A DNA stretch of 64,000 nucleotides from Mycobacterium sp. MBM (GCA_021648845.1 JAKJHY010000005.1:209484-273483), one strand, 5' to 3'; shown: positions 8,219 to 17,514, counted from the first letter of the stretch. Program-made: numbers and translations. Notes: generated by a model from the letters alone, not told the origin.

Positions 8219-8983
8219 TCAGGGCTTGTCCAGACCGGCGCGCTCGACGCTGAGCAGACTCTCGGTATGGTGCTCGGCATAGTACGCCCGTCCCCCGCCG
8301 TTGAGTCCGAACAACCGCTTACTCCACAGCAGCCACAGCACCGCGACGACGTTGATCAGCACCGCCAGCAGCCGCAGGGTGGTGACCTTTTCGGTCAGCT
8401 CGTAGATCTCCAGCGGCAGAAAGGCGCTGGTGGCCACCACCGCGAAATACTCCCCCCAGCGTTTCATCGACCACAGCCCGACCGCCTCGACCAACTCGAT
8501 GACGGCGTAGGCGATCAGCCCGACGGCGATCCACAGCAATGTCGTCTCCGACAGCGAGAAGGCTTCACCGATGTGCCGGACGATCTTGGAATCGTCGATA
8601 TTCCAGCCGATCTGGTCACTCAGCGGCCTGATCAGCGGGAGCTCGGCCTCGAACTTCTGCTGCAGTTCGGTGCGGGCGCTGCGCAATTCGAATACACCGG
8701 CGGCCAACAGCAGGATCACCAGCGCACGGATCACGCGTTCGACGGCCAGCACTCGCATCAATGTCCGGTCGCGCAGCAGCCGCCCGCGCGGCACCTCAGG
8801 GGCGGTGTCGGCGGGACCACGCCCGCGAGGGGGTCCGACGACGAAGGTCTCACACCGCAGGCACCGCCAGGCCTCTCCGACCGGGGTGTCGACTCGCAGC
8901 CGGTCGGCCAGTTCGGCCTCGTCGGGGGCGAAGGTTGCATGGCCGTGCAGACCGCAGGACCGTAGTGCGAAATCGAGTTTCAA
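8219..8983 (-). CDS. DUF2127 family membrane protein
   Basis: A 254-residue protein with a cytoplasmic N-terminus containing a CLRCE pair that may bind metal. Four hydrophobic segments follow (about residues 85-100, 146-165, 176-192 and 205-222), matching the DUF2127 pattern. It starts with TTG at 8983, supported by a perfect AGGAGG about 9 nt upstream; no ATG fits better. moeY ends 21 bp upstream on the same strand, so the two may share a transcript. The role is unknown. Confidence 0.75.
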   Translation of the reverse strand: MKLDFALRSCGLHGHATFAPDEAELADRLRVDTPVGEAWRCLRCETFVVGPPRGRGPADTAPEVPRGRLLRDRTLMRVLAVERVIRALVILLLAAGVFELRSARTELQQKFEAELPLIRPLSDQIGWNIDDSKIVRHIGEAFSLSETTLLWIAVGLIAYAVIELVEAVGLWSMKRWGEYFAVVATSAFLPLEIYELTEKVTTLRLLAVLINVVAVLWLLWSKRLFGLNGGGRAYYAEHHTESLLSVERAGLDKP

Positions 8984-9004
8984 CGTGCGCCCTCCTGCAT
9001 CGAA

Positions 9005-11143
9005 TCAGATCACCAGCGAGAGTCGGTCAGCGCTGCGCCGGCTGGGCAACGATGTCGGCGGAGTGCTCGCCAGACGCAGGGTCAGCGCGACGGACTCGTC
9101 GGCGTCGAGTCCGATCAGCTCGTCGAATTCTCGCTGCAGCGTTGCCAGCTCACCGGCAAAAGCCGGCGAAAGCTCGTGCAGATCCTCGCTGGTCTGCGCG
9201 TAGAGGAACACCGGGGAAACCGGCTGGGCACCGAGCCCATGCTGCTGGGCGGTGATCCAGACTGATTCCATGGCCGACCCGCCGGTGACGTAATCGCTTA
9301 GATCGCGACCCGGCACGCTGACCACCGCCAGCGCCGAGCTGGCCACGATGCGATCGCGCATATCCTCACCGAGGGCCGATCCGGCGTTCCAGCCGGCCAG
9401 CTGCGCCATGACATCGGGGCGTCGCAGCACACCGAGCAACGCCATACCGCCCTCGTCGAACTCCAGATTTCGCACGTCGATGCCCGCGTCCGGGTCCGGA
9501 TCGCCCGGCCAACGCAACTCCGAGATCATCTCGGCATGCAGGTGTGCGGTCAGGAATCGGATTCGGTCGGCGGCGGCGAAAATATCTGCCACCGTTGCCA
9601 TATCCGCTCGATCGGTGAGCAGCCGGAGCCGTCCACCGTGGTGTCGGGCGGCCGCCGTCAACGCGGCGACCACGTCGGCATCGAGAGCACGCGGCTCGCC
9701 GTGGTGGCGGTTGGTCTCCCGGCACAACATCGCCGGGAACAGCGCGGCCAAAGCGTCATCGGTACCGGTACCCAGCTGCAACCGGACCCGCAGCGGCACA
9801 CCGCCGGCATCCTCGGTGACGGTCACCTCGCCGAGCGCCCCGTGCGCGGCCGCCGCGATCCGGGTGTTCAGCAGGGCGGCACCCACCGCAACCGCGCTAC
9901 CACGGAATCCGACGTCCATCGTCGACTTGTATGCCGCTGCGATACCGATGTCGACACCGTCCGGGCGAACTTCGATATGCCACGGCTGGACGTTGCCACC
10001 CGACGGCGCCCGCATCGCCGCCACGGCGAGATCACCGAGTAGGTCACCCGGTGACCGCGCGGAAGTCGCTGCGCCGACCGGTGACTCGATCCACTCGGCG
10101 TCATCACCGCTGTGATGGTCCATCTCCGGTTCGTGTATCTGGTCCAGTGCCCATCCGATGTCGAGGCGGGTCCGGCCCGAACGCAACTCCTCCCCCAAGC
10201 CGATGCGCCGTACCGCCTCGGTCAGTGCGCACGCACCGATCCCCACGTCGGCGGCCGTCTGTGGCCACGTCGACAGCGACTTGTCGATCTCGATCAGCGA
10301 GGCCGCGATCCGCGCCGAAAGCCGGTCGGCCTCCAGATGACGCAGGATGTGCGGGATCTTCTCGCGGTTGGTCATACCGGGCAGCAGGTCGATATCGAGT
10401 TGTCCGAGCAGTCCGTGCAGAATCGGGCGGCCGGGTTCATGGTCGAACCGTTCCACATCGACGATGCCGCGGTCGCTCGTGGCCATCAGCACCGGAATGC
10501 GCCGCTGTTGGGCGGCAATTCGGAGCACCGCCTTGATGTGCAGTGCATCGCACTCCTCCACCACGATGTCCAAACCCTCGACGAAGGCGTCCAGCGTATC
10601 GGCGTGCAGCCCGGTGTCGAACACCTCGACGGGCAGATACGGGTCGATCTCGGCGATCCGGCGCGCCGCCACGATGGCCTTGTTCACCCCCAGATCGAAG
10701 ACGGTGGCCGGAACCCGGTTGAGGTTCGACAGTTCCAGTTCGTCGAAATCGGCGAGTCGCAACCTCCCACACACCCCCTGCATCGCCAGCGTGTGCGCGA
10801 TGATGTGCCCGACGCTCAGGCCGGCGACCCCGACCGTGAGTTCGCCGAGGCGGTCCTGTTCGGTGGCGGTGATGCTGTTGCGGTTGCGGTCCAGTCGCAG
10901 CGTGCGAAAGCCGCGCGGCCCCAGCACCGCGACGGCGGTGCGCCGCCACGGATAGAACGCCCACGTGCCGGGCTCGGCCAGCAGTTCGGGATCGGGCTCC
11001 GGATGCAGGGCCCGCAGGCTCGCCAGCTGCAGGGCGTGGTGATCGAGCAACTCGACGCCCGGCTCCCGGCGCAACGCCTCGAGAATCGCGGCGTCGGCGG
11101 GCTCGGCCGGGTCCAGAATCTGTGCGCGGTAAGCGATCGGCAT
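9005..11143 (-). CDS. moeY: MoeY-like fusion of an E1/ThiF-MoeB domain and a nitroreductase domain
   Basis: A 712-residue two-domain protein. The N-terminal half is an E1-like adenylating fold: nucleotide loop VAGLSVGHIIAHTLA, the SNLNR Mg-ATP motif, GVNKA, and VVEECDA where MoeB/ThiF have their Asp-binding segment. The C-terminal half is nitroreductase-like with the FMN-loop motif APSGGNVQPWH. This matches M. tuberculosis MoeY (Rv1355c, about 715 aa), named for a supposed molybdopterin role that remains unproved. The ATG at 11143 has GAGGA upstream and gives the family length; a start at 11182 adds 13 residues. It is divergent from the P450. Confidence 0.82.
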   Translation of the reverse strand: MPIAYRAQILDPAEPADAAILEALRREPGVELLDHHALQLASLRALHPEPDPELLAEPGTWAFYPWRRTAVAVLGPRGFRTLRLDRNRNSITATEQDRLGELTVGVAGLSVGHIIAHTLAMQGVCGRLRLADFDELELSNLNRVPATVFDLGVNKAIVAARRIAEIDPYLPVEVFDTGLHADTLDAFVEGLDIVVEECDALHIKAVLRIAAQQRRIPVLMATSDRGIVDVERFDHEPGRPILHGLLGQLDIDLLPGMTNREKIPHILRHLEADRLSARIAASLIEIDKSLSTWPQTAADVGIGACALTEAVRRIGLGEELRSGRTRLDIGWALDQIHEPEMDHHSGDDAEWIESPVGAATSARSPGDLLGDLAVAAMRAPSGGNVQPWHIEVRPDGVDIGIAAAYKSTMDVGFRGSAVAVGAALLNTRIAAAAHGALGEVTVTEDAGGVPLRVRLQLGTGTDDALAALFPAMLCRETNRHHGEPRALDADVVAALTAAARHHGGRLRLLTDRADMATVADIFAAADRIRFLTAHLHAEMISELRWPGDPDPDAGIDVRNLEFDEGGMALLGVLRRPDVMAQLAGWNAGSALGEDMRDRIVASSALAVVSVPGRDLSDYVTGGSAMESVWITAQQHGLGAQPVSPVFLYAQTSEDLHELSPAFAGELATLQREFDELIGLDADESVALTLRLASTPPTSLPSRRSADRLSLVI

Positions 11144-11242
11144 GCTGTCCTCGTGGTTTCGGGCGCCGCGGCGCGAACTCATGAGTCGTACACTAAGTCC
11201 GATTCACCGGGGGCGTAGCGACCGACGCAACGGAGGTAGTCC

Positions 11243-12610
11243 TTGCCCGACACCACGCATGATCGCGCCGTGGCCGATCTGCCGCTCGCCCCGCTCAATC
11301 CCCTGCCGTATCGGCAAAGACGTGACGCGTTGCGCAACTTCCACACCGGTACCGACATCCTGCGGGATGCGGGCGGGCCGGTGACTCGTTTCACGCTGGG
11401 CCCCCGTTGGCTCATGCCACCCATCGTCGTTGCCACCTCACCTCAGGGAATACGGGATATCGTCAGCGTCCGCGATGGTTCCATCGACAAGACGAGCGCG
11501 GTCGCCGCCCAGCTGCGAAGCGTCATCGGCGGCAACCTTTTCGTGTTGCCGCATGCCGAGTGGCTACCGCGGCGCCGCACACTGCAGCCGGTGTTCACCA
11601 AGAAGCGGGTGGACTCTTTCGCCGGACATATGGCAGAGGCTGCCGAGAAGATCACGACCTCGTGGGCCGACGGGAGCGAGATCGATCTGGCAGCCCAGGC
11701 ACAGCTGCTGTCGATGCGGGCGTTGGGCCGTTCTGTGCTGGGGCTGGATCTCGACGAGCGATCCGATGCCGTGGCAGAGCCCCTGCGCGTGGCCACCAGT
11801 TACGCCGTGGCCCGCGCCTTGCGCCCGCTGCGGGCACCGTCCTGGCTGCCGACGCCGGCGCGGCGGCGGGCGAGGATGGCCACCGAGAGCATCCGCCGAC
11901 TGGCTGACGAGATCATCACGGCCTGCCGTACCGACCCGACCCTGGACGCTCCCCTGGTCCAGGCGCTCATCGCCGCCACCGACCCGGAGACCGGCCGGCC
12001 GCTGTCGGACAACGAGATCCGCGACGAGATGATCATCTTCCTGTTCGCCGGTCAGGACACCACCGCCACCACACTGACCTACACCCTGTGGTCGCTGGGG
12101 CGCCATCCCGAGATCCAGGACCGGGTGGCCGCCGAGGTGACCGCGATCGGCGACCGGCGACTGAGCACCGAGGATGTCGACAACCTCGGCTACACCGTCC
12201 AGGTGATCAAGGAGGCGCTGCGCTTGTGCCCGCCCGGGCCGACCGGCTCACGCAGGGCGACAAGGGATGTCGAGGTGGCCGGCTACCGGGTCGAGGCGGG
12301 CACCATGCTGGTGTTCGGCCGGATGTCGGTGCAACGCGATCCCTCGTTGTGGAGTGACCCGCTGAGGTTCGATCCCGACCGATTCAGCCCGCAGAATTCG
12401 AGGGATCGCGACCGCTGGCAGTACGTGCCCTTCGGTGGCGGGCCACGCTCCTGTATCGGCGATCATTTCGCGATGCTGGAAGCCACGTTGGCAATCGCCA
12501 CCATCGTCCGCAACGTACGGATCACCGCTTTGGAAGCCGATTTTCCGCTGGCAGTGCCCTTCACGATGGTGCCGGCGGGTGCAATCCGCGCCCGGGTGAC
12601 CGCGCGTTGA
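11243..12610 (+). CDS. Cytochrome P450
   Basis: A 455-residue P450 monooxygenase. The oxygen-binding I-helix motif is FAGQDTTATT (about residues 265-274), the K-helix ExxR is KEALRL, and the heme-thiolate loop is FGGGPRSCIGDHFAM with the axial Cys. Translation starts at TTG (11243) behind a strong GGAGG located 9 nt upstream. The fold resembles membrane-free bacterial class I P450s fed by ferredoxin; the ferredoxin-reductase at 4390-5955 is a possible but distant partner. The stop codon lies inside a long hairpin that separates it from the convergent tetR. Substrate unknown. Confidence 0.9.
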   Translation: MPDTTHDRAVADLPLAPLNPLPYRQRRDALRNFHTGTDILRDAGGPVTRFTLGPRWLMPPIVVATSPQGIRDIVSVRDGSIDKTSAVAAQLRSVIGGNLFVLPHAEWLPRRRTLQPVFTKKRVDSFAGHMAEAAEKITTSWADGSEIDLAAQAQLLSMRALGRSVLGLDLDERSDAVAEPLRVATSYAVARALRPLRAPSWLPTPARRRARMATESIRRLADEIITACRTDPTLDAPLVQALIAATDPETGRPLSDNEIRDEMIIFLFAGQDTTATTLTYTLWSLGRHPEIQDRVAAEVTAIGDRRLSTEDVDNLGYTVQVIKEALRLCPPGPTGSRRATRDVEVAGYRVEAGTMLVFGRMSVQRDPSLWSDPLRFDPDRFSPQNSRDRDRWQYVPFGGGPRSCIGDHFAMLEATLAIATIVRNVRITALEADFPLAVPFTMVPAGAIRARVTAR

Positions 12611-12657
12611 TCCCTGGTGGGATGCACCCCACGAACACCCGCACCAGGGATCAACGC
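12604..12657. terminator. Long hairpin between convergent P450 and tetR genes
   Basis: GCGTTGATCCCTGGTG (12604-12619) and its exact complement (12642-12657) form 16-bp arms around a 22-nt loop. The P450 stop codon is part of the left arm. There is no T-tract, so it would act as a bidirectional hairpin barrier or mRNA 3' stabiliser, not as a canonical intrinsic terminator. Confidence 0.6.
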
Positions 12658-12668
12658 TCGCCGGTTGG

Positions 12669-13301
12669 TCAATCGTCGGCAGCGGGGTCGCGGACCTGCC
12701 CCTGCCGGATCAGCCGTGTCACTGCGGCGTCCCAGCGCTCCAACTGCGATCGTGTCACGAACGAATCGGGCAGGTGGCGCTCGATGTGCGGACGCAGGAT
12801 CATCGCCCCGACCCGCAGGATGAGCGGGTTCAGCGCGCCCCAGACGGGGTCCAGATCGGGGGCCGTCAAGCCGGCCTCGGCGAATTTCTCGCCCTGGGCC
12901 GCGCTGATCTGGAGCAGGCCGTCGAAGATGACCGACCCTATTCGGTCGCCTTCGACGAGTGCGTGAGCGACGTAGTTCACCAGGTCGGGATGCTCGTACA
13001 GCAACTGGGAAAAGCGGCTTCCCATATCGGCCAGGTATTCGCCCGACATCTCCGATACCGGTGTGGCCTCGATGATCTCGCCGAACACCTGCAGCACGTG
13101 TTCGTCGACGGCTGCCACGAGTCCGGCCTTGTTGCGGAAGTAGTGCTGTACCAGACCGATCGAGACCCCTGCCTCTTCGGCGACCGCCCGCAGCGAGGTT
13201 GCGGCGACGCCTTTGTCGGCCAGTGTCCGCACGGCAGCATCACGAATCCGGTCGACACTCGTGGGCTCCGGGGTCACCGTGGGCCGCAGGAACACCGACA
13301 T
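12669..13301 (-). CDS. TetR family regulator (paralogue A)
   Basis: A 210-residue TetR protein with a standard N-terminal HTH ending in SIGLVQHYFRNKAGL. The C-terminal domain carries ILRVGAMILRPHIERHL, nearly identical to the paralogue at 16855-17508, so the two arose by duplication. The ATG at 13301 follows a TATTGT -10-like box by 7 nt, and a perfect palindrome covers that box, implying a leaderless, self-repressed gene. It converges on the P450, a plausible but unproved target. Confidence 0.85.
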   Translation of the reverse strand: MSVFLRPTVTPEPTSVDRIRDAAVRTLADKGVAATSLRAVAEEAGVSIGLVQHYFRNKAGLVAAVDEHVLQVFGEIIEATPVSEMSGEYLADMGSRFSQLLYEHPDLVNYVAHALVEGDRIGSVIFDGLLQISAAQGEKFAEAGLTAPDLDPVWGALNPLILRVGAMILRPHIERHLPDSFVTRSQLERWDAAVTRLIRQGQVRDPAADD

Positions 13302-13308
13302 GACCCCG

Positions 13309-13329
13309 ACAATACAACCAACTTGTATT
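13309..13329 (-). promoter_or_regulatory. Autoregulatory operator and -10 box of tetR paralogue A
   Basis: AATACAA-CCAAC-TTGTATT (13311-13329) is a perfect 7+7 inverted repeat. On the minus strand its edge forms TATTGT (13314-13309), 7 nt before the ATG at 13301. A TetR dimer bound here would occlude the -10 element. Confidence 0.62.
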
Positions 13330-13444
13330 CCAATGCGACCCTACGGTGAGTCGGTATGGCACACCCGACTCTCGGGCCGCTGGTCGCGCGGATCGCCGGT
13401 GTGCGGCGCCGCATTGACATCGGAGATTCCGTGGCCGCGGATTC

Positions 13445-15274
13445 CTAGTGCTTCCAGGAGACGGTGCCGTCGGCCAATATCAGCGTCATGGCGTCGGCAT
13501 CGACCGGCGGCGACAGCAGGAATCCTTGTGCCTGATAACAACCCAACTGCACGAGCATCCGCGCGGCGGCCTCGGTCTCCAATCCTACGGCCACCAATCG
13601 GAGACCGAACGCCTCACCGAGCGACACGATGGCGCGGATGATCGCGAGGTCCTCCTTGCTGCCATCGAGGTTCTGCACGAATGATCGGTCGATCTTGAGG
13701 GTGTCGATAGGCAGCGATTTGAGGCGGCTCAAATCACTGTAGGCGGCCCCGAACTCGTCGAGTGCCAGACTCACACCAAGCGCCCGCAGCGCGGTGAGTA
13801 TCTCGTCGTTCAAGTCGGCATCGTCGGTGACGAAGCTCTCCGAAATCTCCAGGCTCAACACCGCCGGGTCGAGCCCCAAGTCGGCGAGGACGCGAGCAAC
13901 ATGGTCGACGAAACCGTCAGCCACCCGCTGCACGGGTGAGACATTGACCCTCAGCCGCACATCCTGCGCCAGCCCCATCGACCGCCACCGCTGCAACTGC
14001 GTGCACGCATCCTGTATCACCTTGCGGCCCAACACCGCCGCCAGATTGGAGGACTCGGCAACCGGCATGAAGGCGCTCGGCAGCAACACACCCCGGGTGG
14101 GGTGATTCCACCGGACCAAGGCCTCCATCGCCACCACCTCGCCGGTGCGCAGGTCCACCTCCGGCTGATAATGCAGGACGAACGCACCGTTCTCGATCCC
14201 GTCACGCAGATGCAGCTCGACATCGTTGAGCAGCAGGTACTTCCGGGCGATGACATCGGTGAACACGGCGGCGTCGTTACCGCCGGAATCCTTGGCCGCG
14301 ACCAGGGCGAGGTCGGCGTGGCGCAGCACATCGGCCGCCGAGTCACGGCCCGGAAACCCCAGCGCTACCCCGATACTGACGGTGCGCCGAATGGACTCCC
14401 GCCCGACATTGAATGGCTCCTTGAGCAGCAGGCTGATCCGTTCGGCCAGCAGCGCAGCGTCGTCGAGATCCGTCGGCTCGGCCGGCACGATGACGAACTC
14501 GTCACCCGACTGGCGTGCCAGAAACGCCGTGTCGCCCAGAGATTCGCGTAGCCGCCGGGCAAACTGTGCGATCAGCTCGTCGCCCGCGGTATGACCGAAC
14601 TGGTCATTCACCGACTTGAGCCGGTCCAAATCGGTGAACAGCACGGCAACCGGCCCCTCCTGACCGGCCGCCAGACGCGCGGCCAGGTGCTCGGTGAGGA
14701 TCCCGCCGTTGCAGAGCCCGGTGAGGTCATCGTGCTCGGCCAGGAACTGTAGCCGCTCGATCGCGACCAGCCGGGCCTGCAGCTGAGCGAACATCGTGGC
14801 GATCGTCTTCAACGCGTTGAGCTCTTCTTCGAGCCACTCGCGGTCGCCGTACTTGACGAAACCCAAGGTGCCGGTGGTGACGTCATGCGACAGCAGGGGC
14901 ACGCAGGCCATCGAGATCTGCGGTACCTCGGTGCCCTGCTGGATCGTCTGCTGGTACTCGTCGGTCGTGGCCTCCGGGCGGATGACCAGCGGCTCTTTGA
15001 GCCATTCGGCCATCGCGAACACGGGATCCGCGGCCGCGAAGTAGACAACCCCGATCGGGTCCGGGTCCGGCACGAACGTCCGGATCGGCCACTGCGCAAT
15101 CAAGCGCGTCGCATGGATCTCGTGGTCGTTGTGTCGCAAGAACGCCACGTCCAGTCCGAGGTACTGCGCCAGGTCCGCCAGCACACGTTCACTGACCTCG
15201 ACTGCGTTTGCGGTGTGCGCGGTGATGAGTCGTTTGGCCGCCACATCCACCAGGGCATTGAGGCTGTCGATCAC
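13445..15274 (-). CDS. GAF-GGDEF-EAL cyclic di-GMP protein with degenerate EAL site
   Basis: A 609-residue protein with the architecture of M. tuberculosis Rv1354c and M. smegmatis DcpA: GAF-like sensor (about 20-175), GGDEF (about 180-345) and EAL (about 365-600). The cyclase signature is SGDEF (256-260), a variant often tolerated, and no RxxD inhibitory site is seen upstream. In the EAL domain EAL (384-386), Asn in VNVSP, Glu in LEISE, Lys527 and Gln583 remain. However, the second Asp of DDFG is Glu (DEFG, 506-509) and the general-base Glu of AEGVE is Val563 (VAVGLE). Phosphodiesterase activity is probably lost. GTG start with GAGGGG close upstream. Confidence 0.88.
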   Translation of the reverse strand: MIDSLNALVDVAAKRLITAHTANAVEVSERVLADLAQYLGLDVAFLRHNDHEIHATRLIAQWPIRTFVPDPDPIGVVYFAAADPVFAMAEWLKEPLVIRPEATTDEYQQTIQQGTEVPQISMACVPLLSHDVTTGTLGFVKYGDREWLEEELNALKTIATMFAQLQARLVAIERLQFLAEHDDLTGLCNGGILTEHLAARLAAGQEGPVAVLFTDLDRLKSVNDQFGHTAGDELIAQFARRLRESLGDTAFLARQSGDEFVIVPAEPTDLDDAALLAERISLLLKEPFNVGRESIRRTVSIGVALGFPGRDSAADVLRHADLALVAAKDSGGNDAAVFTDVIARKYLLLNDVELHLRDGIENGAFVLHYQPEVDLRTGEVVAMEALVRWNHPTRGVLLPSAFMPVAESSNLAAVLGRKVIQDACTQLQRWRSMGLAQDVRLRVNVSPVQRVADGFVDHVARVLADLGLDPAVLSLEISESFVTDDADLNDEILTALRALGVSLALDEFGAAYSDLSRLKSLPIDTLKIDRSFVQNLDGSKEDLAIIRAIVSLGEAFGLRLVAVGLETEAAARMLVQLGCYQAQGFLLSPPVDADAMTLILADGTVSWKH

Positions 15275-15388
15275 ATCCCCTCACCATCCCTGCACGCCCC
15301 CCGGGAGCCGCCGGCACGTCGAGAGGCGCACATCGCCCACACTTTAGCGGCACGCATCGACTTTTCGGCCGCGCCAAGCCGATGCGGC

Positions 15389-16645
15389 TCAGCGGATCCG
15401 GTCCAACAAACTGCGGGCGATGACGGTGACCAGAACGCGATCGTAGGTGATGGCGAAGTCGAAGCGACGTTCCGAATCCGGTACCGATTCCGACGAGTCC
15501 TGCTCACGAGCAACCAGCGCAGCGCAGTGGTGCGGACCGAGGATGAGCACGATCCACTGCCCGCACAACGGGTCCCTCGGGTCGAGGTCGACTCCCCGGA
15601 CACCGGAACCCAGATCGGTCGGCAAGCCCCGCCCGAAGACGGCGACCAGGGCCGAGGTCTGGGCCAGTTTGCTGTAGCGCACGCTGGTCGGGCGGGTGAA
15701 ATGGTCGGCCAGCTGCACCGAGGCCATCACCATGGGCGGATCCGTTGCCAGCCGGGCTTGGGCCTCGATCTGCCGGGAGAACGGGATGAGGGTGGCCTTG
15801 CGCGCGGTGCGCACCGGAACCCTGCCCGCAATGACATCGAACGGCGAGTCGCTGCCGGGCTGCACCGGGTGCTTCATCGGCGGCATCGTCCACCGCGCCG
15901 ATACCGCCCCCACCAGCGGGCCGGGCCGTCCGAACTTGTAGCCCTGACCGAGGGTGGCACCAAGCGACAGCGCCTGTTCGAGATGCGCGTCGGACTCGAT
16001 ACCCTCGGCAAGCAGCACCGCACCTGTGCGTTCGACGTGGGCAAGCACGGCGGAAAGGATGCGGGCCTGGTCGTCACTGGGATGTGACTGAACCAGGTGA
16101 ACGTCGAGTTTGACGATATCGGGGCAGATGACGTCCAGCAGCGCCAGCGAGTCCGGGTGGGCGCCCACATCATCGAGGGCGATGCCGAACCCGTCGGCCC
16201 GCAAACCGGCGACTTTGCGCAGCAGCGCCCTGGGGTGTTTCAGCAGGCTGCGCTCGGTCAACTCGAATATCACCCGCAGGTGCTCGTGGGCGCGGGCCAA
16301 CTGGCGGTTGTCGGCGCGATCGAGGTAGTCGCCCAGCGGTTCGCAGTTCAGCGTGAGCAACGCGCCCCGGGGTAGCTCGCGCCGAAGAGCGGCGTCGAGC
16401 GCGGCCGCGATACACCTCTGATCCAGGGCGCCGAGTCTGTCCGTGGCTGCGGCGTGCGCGAACACCCGCTCGGGGTCGGGGTCGCCGAGACCGGGCCACC
16501 GTGTCAGCGCTTCGAAGCCCACCACCGTGCCCTCCCCGAGCACCGTGATCGGCTGAAAAACCGGGCAAAGCCCAACACCGGATACGGCCGCATCCAAGAC
16601 CGTGAGCTCTGCTAGGCGGTGACCGCGCTGTGCAATGGGCGCCAC
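15389..16645 (-). CDS. EAL-DICT protein, probable c-di-GMP phosphodiesterase
   Basis: A 418-residue protein starting at GTG 16645, which has AGAGGGG a few nt upstream; a TTG 29 codons earlier has none. The N-terminal EAL domain keeps the catalytic set: EAL at 45-47, Asn100, Glu128, Asp158-Asp159 (DDVG, not DDFG), Lys179, Glu214 in AEGIE and Gln234. The C-terminal 150 residues (MASVQLADHF... and GQWIVLILGPHHCAALVARE) resemble the DICT sensory domain found with c-di-GMP enzymes. It would hydrolyse c-di-GMP in response to an unknown cue. It is read in the same direction as the degenerate GGDEF-EAL gene, 114 bp upstream of that gene's start. Confidence 0.8.
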   Translation of the reverse strand: MAPIAQRGHRLAELTVLDAAVSGVGLCPVFQPITVLGEGTVVGFEALTRWPGLGDPDPERVFAHAAATDRLGALDQRCIAAALDAALRRELPRGALLTLNCEPLGDYLDRADNRQLARAHEHLRVIFELTERSLLKHPRALLRKVAGLRADGFGIALDDVGAHPDSLALLDVICPDIVKLDVHLVQSHPSDDQARILSAVLAHVERTGAVLLAEGIESDAHLEQALSLGATLGQGYKFGRPGPLVGAVSARWTMPPMKHPVQPGSDSPFDVIAGRVPVRTARKATLIPFSRQIEAQARLATDPPMVMASVQLADHFTRPTSVRYSKLAQTSALVAVFGRGLPTDLGSGVRGVDLDPRDPLCGQWIVLILGPHHCAALVAREQDSSESVPDSERRFDFAITYDRVLVTVIARSLLDRIR

Positions 16646-16854
16646 CTCATCCCCTCTGCGCTCAGAAATCGCGTAACCCGAGCTGGGTCCACGCCTGCCC
16701 GGGAAAAGGGTTCCCACCGACCCTGCGCGCAAACATAGTCCCGGCCGCGCTCTCGCACGTCAGATTCGACGAGAGCATTGCTGTAGCCACGGGAAACGAC
16801 CCGCATGCGAAGCGCAAGGCCGAGTCGCGGCTGCCCGGAATCGCCTCGCCGGGA

Positions 16855-17508
16855 TCAGGGCTCGTTATCGTCGTAGCCTGGCCGAAACTGTCCCTTGCGA
16901 ATGAGTGTGGCCACGGCGACGTCCCAGCGTTCCAATTGAGCGGGTGACCAAAACGGCTCCGGTGCCAGGTGGCGGTCGATATGAGGCCGCAAGATCATGG
17001 CGCCGACACGCAAGATCATCGCGTTCATCGCTCCCCAGAAGGCGTCGAGATCCGGCCTGGCCAGGCCATGCGCGGTATAGAGGTCACGCTGGGCCATGCT
17101 GATCTGAAGCAGTCCGTCGAAGATGACGGCACCGATTTCGCCGCCCTCCACGAGGGCGCGGGCGACGTAGTCGGCCGCCTCGGGATGCTCGGTGAGCAGT
17201 TTGGCGAACCGGCCGCTGACCCCGTCCATGCTGTTCTTCGCGGGCAGCGGATCCAGCACCGGCGCCGTTTCGGCGACCGTTCCGAATACCTGCAAGACGT
17301 ACTCGTCGACGGCCGCGACGAGCCCGGCCTTGTTGCCGAAATGATGCTGCACCAGACCGATCGATACGTCGGCCCGCTCGGCCACGGCGCGGATTGTCGT
17401 CGACGCAATCCCCTGCTCTGCAAAACATTTCATTGCCGCACTGCGAATGCGATCGGCACGAGTCGGTTCTTTTCTGACCGGGGGCCGAAAGAACGCGGAG
17501 ATCGCCAC
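16855..17508 (-). CDS. TetR family regulator (paralogue B)
   Basis: A 217-residue TetR protein closely related to 12669-13301 (shared SIGLVQHHFGNKAGLVAAVDEYVLQVFG-type stretch and ILRVGAMILRPHIDRHL). The GTG at 17508 is chosen because it aligns with the paralogue's N-terminus and follows a TATGGT -10-like box by exactly 6 nt. The frame stays open upstream only because a 21-bp operator repeat happens to encode a 7-residue MYGFA-like repeat. It is divergent from the dienelactone hydrolase, its most likely target. Confidence 0.8.
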   Translation of the reverse strand: MAISAFFRPPVRKEPTRADRIRSAAMKCFAEQGIASTTIRAVAERADVSIGLVQHHFGNKAGLVAAVDEYVLQVFGTVAETAPVLDPLPAKNSMDGVSGRFAKLLTEHPEAADYVARALVEGGEIGAVIFDGLLQISMAQRDLYTAHGLARPDLDAFWGAMNAMILRVGAMILRPHIDRHLAPEPFWSPAQLERWDVAVATLIRKGQFRPGYDDNEP

Positions 17509-17514
17509 CGCCAG

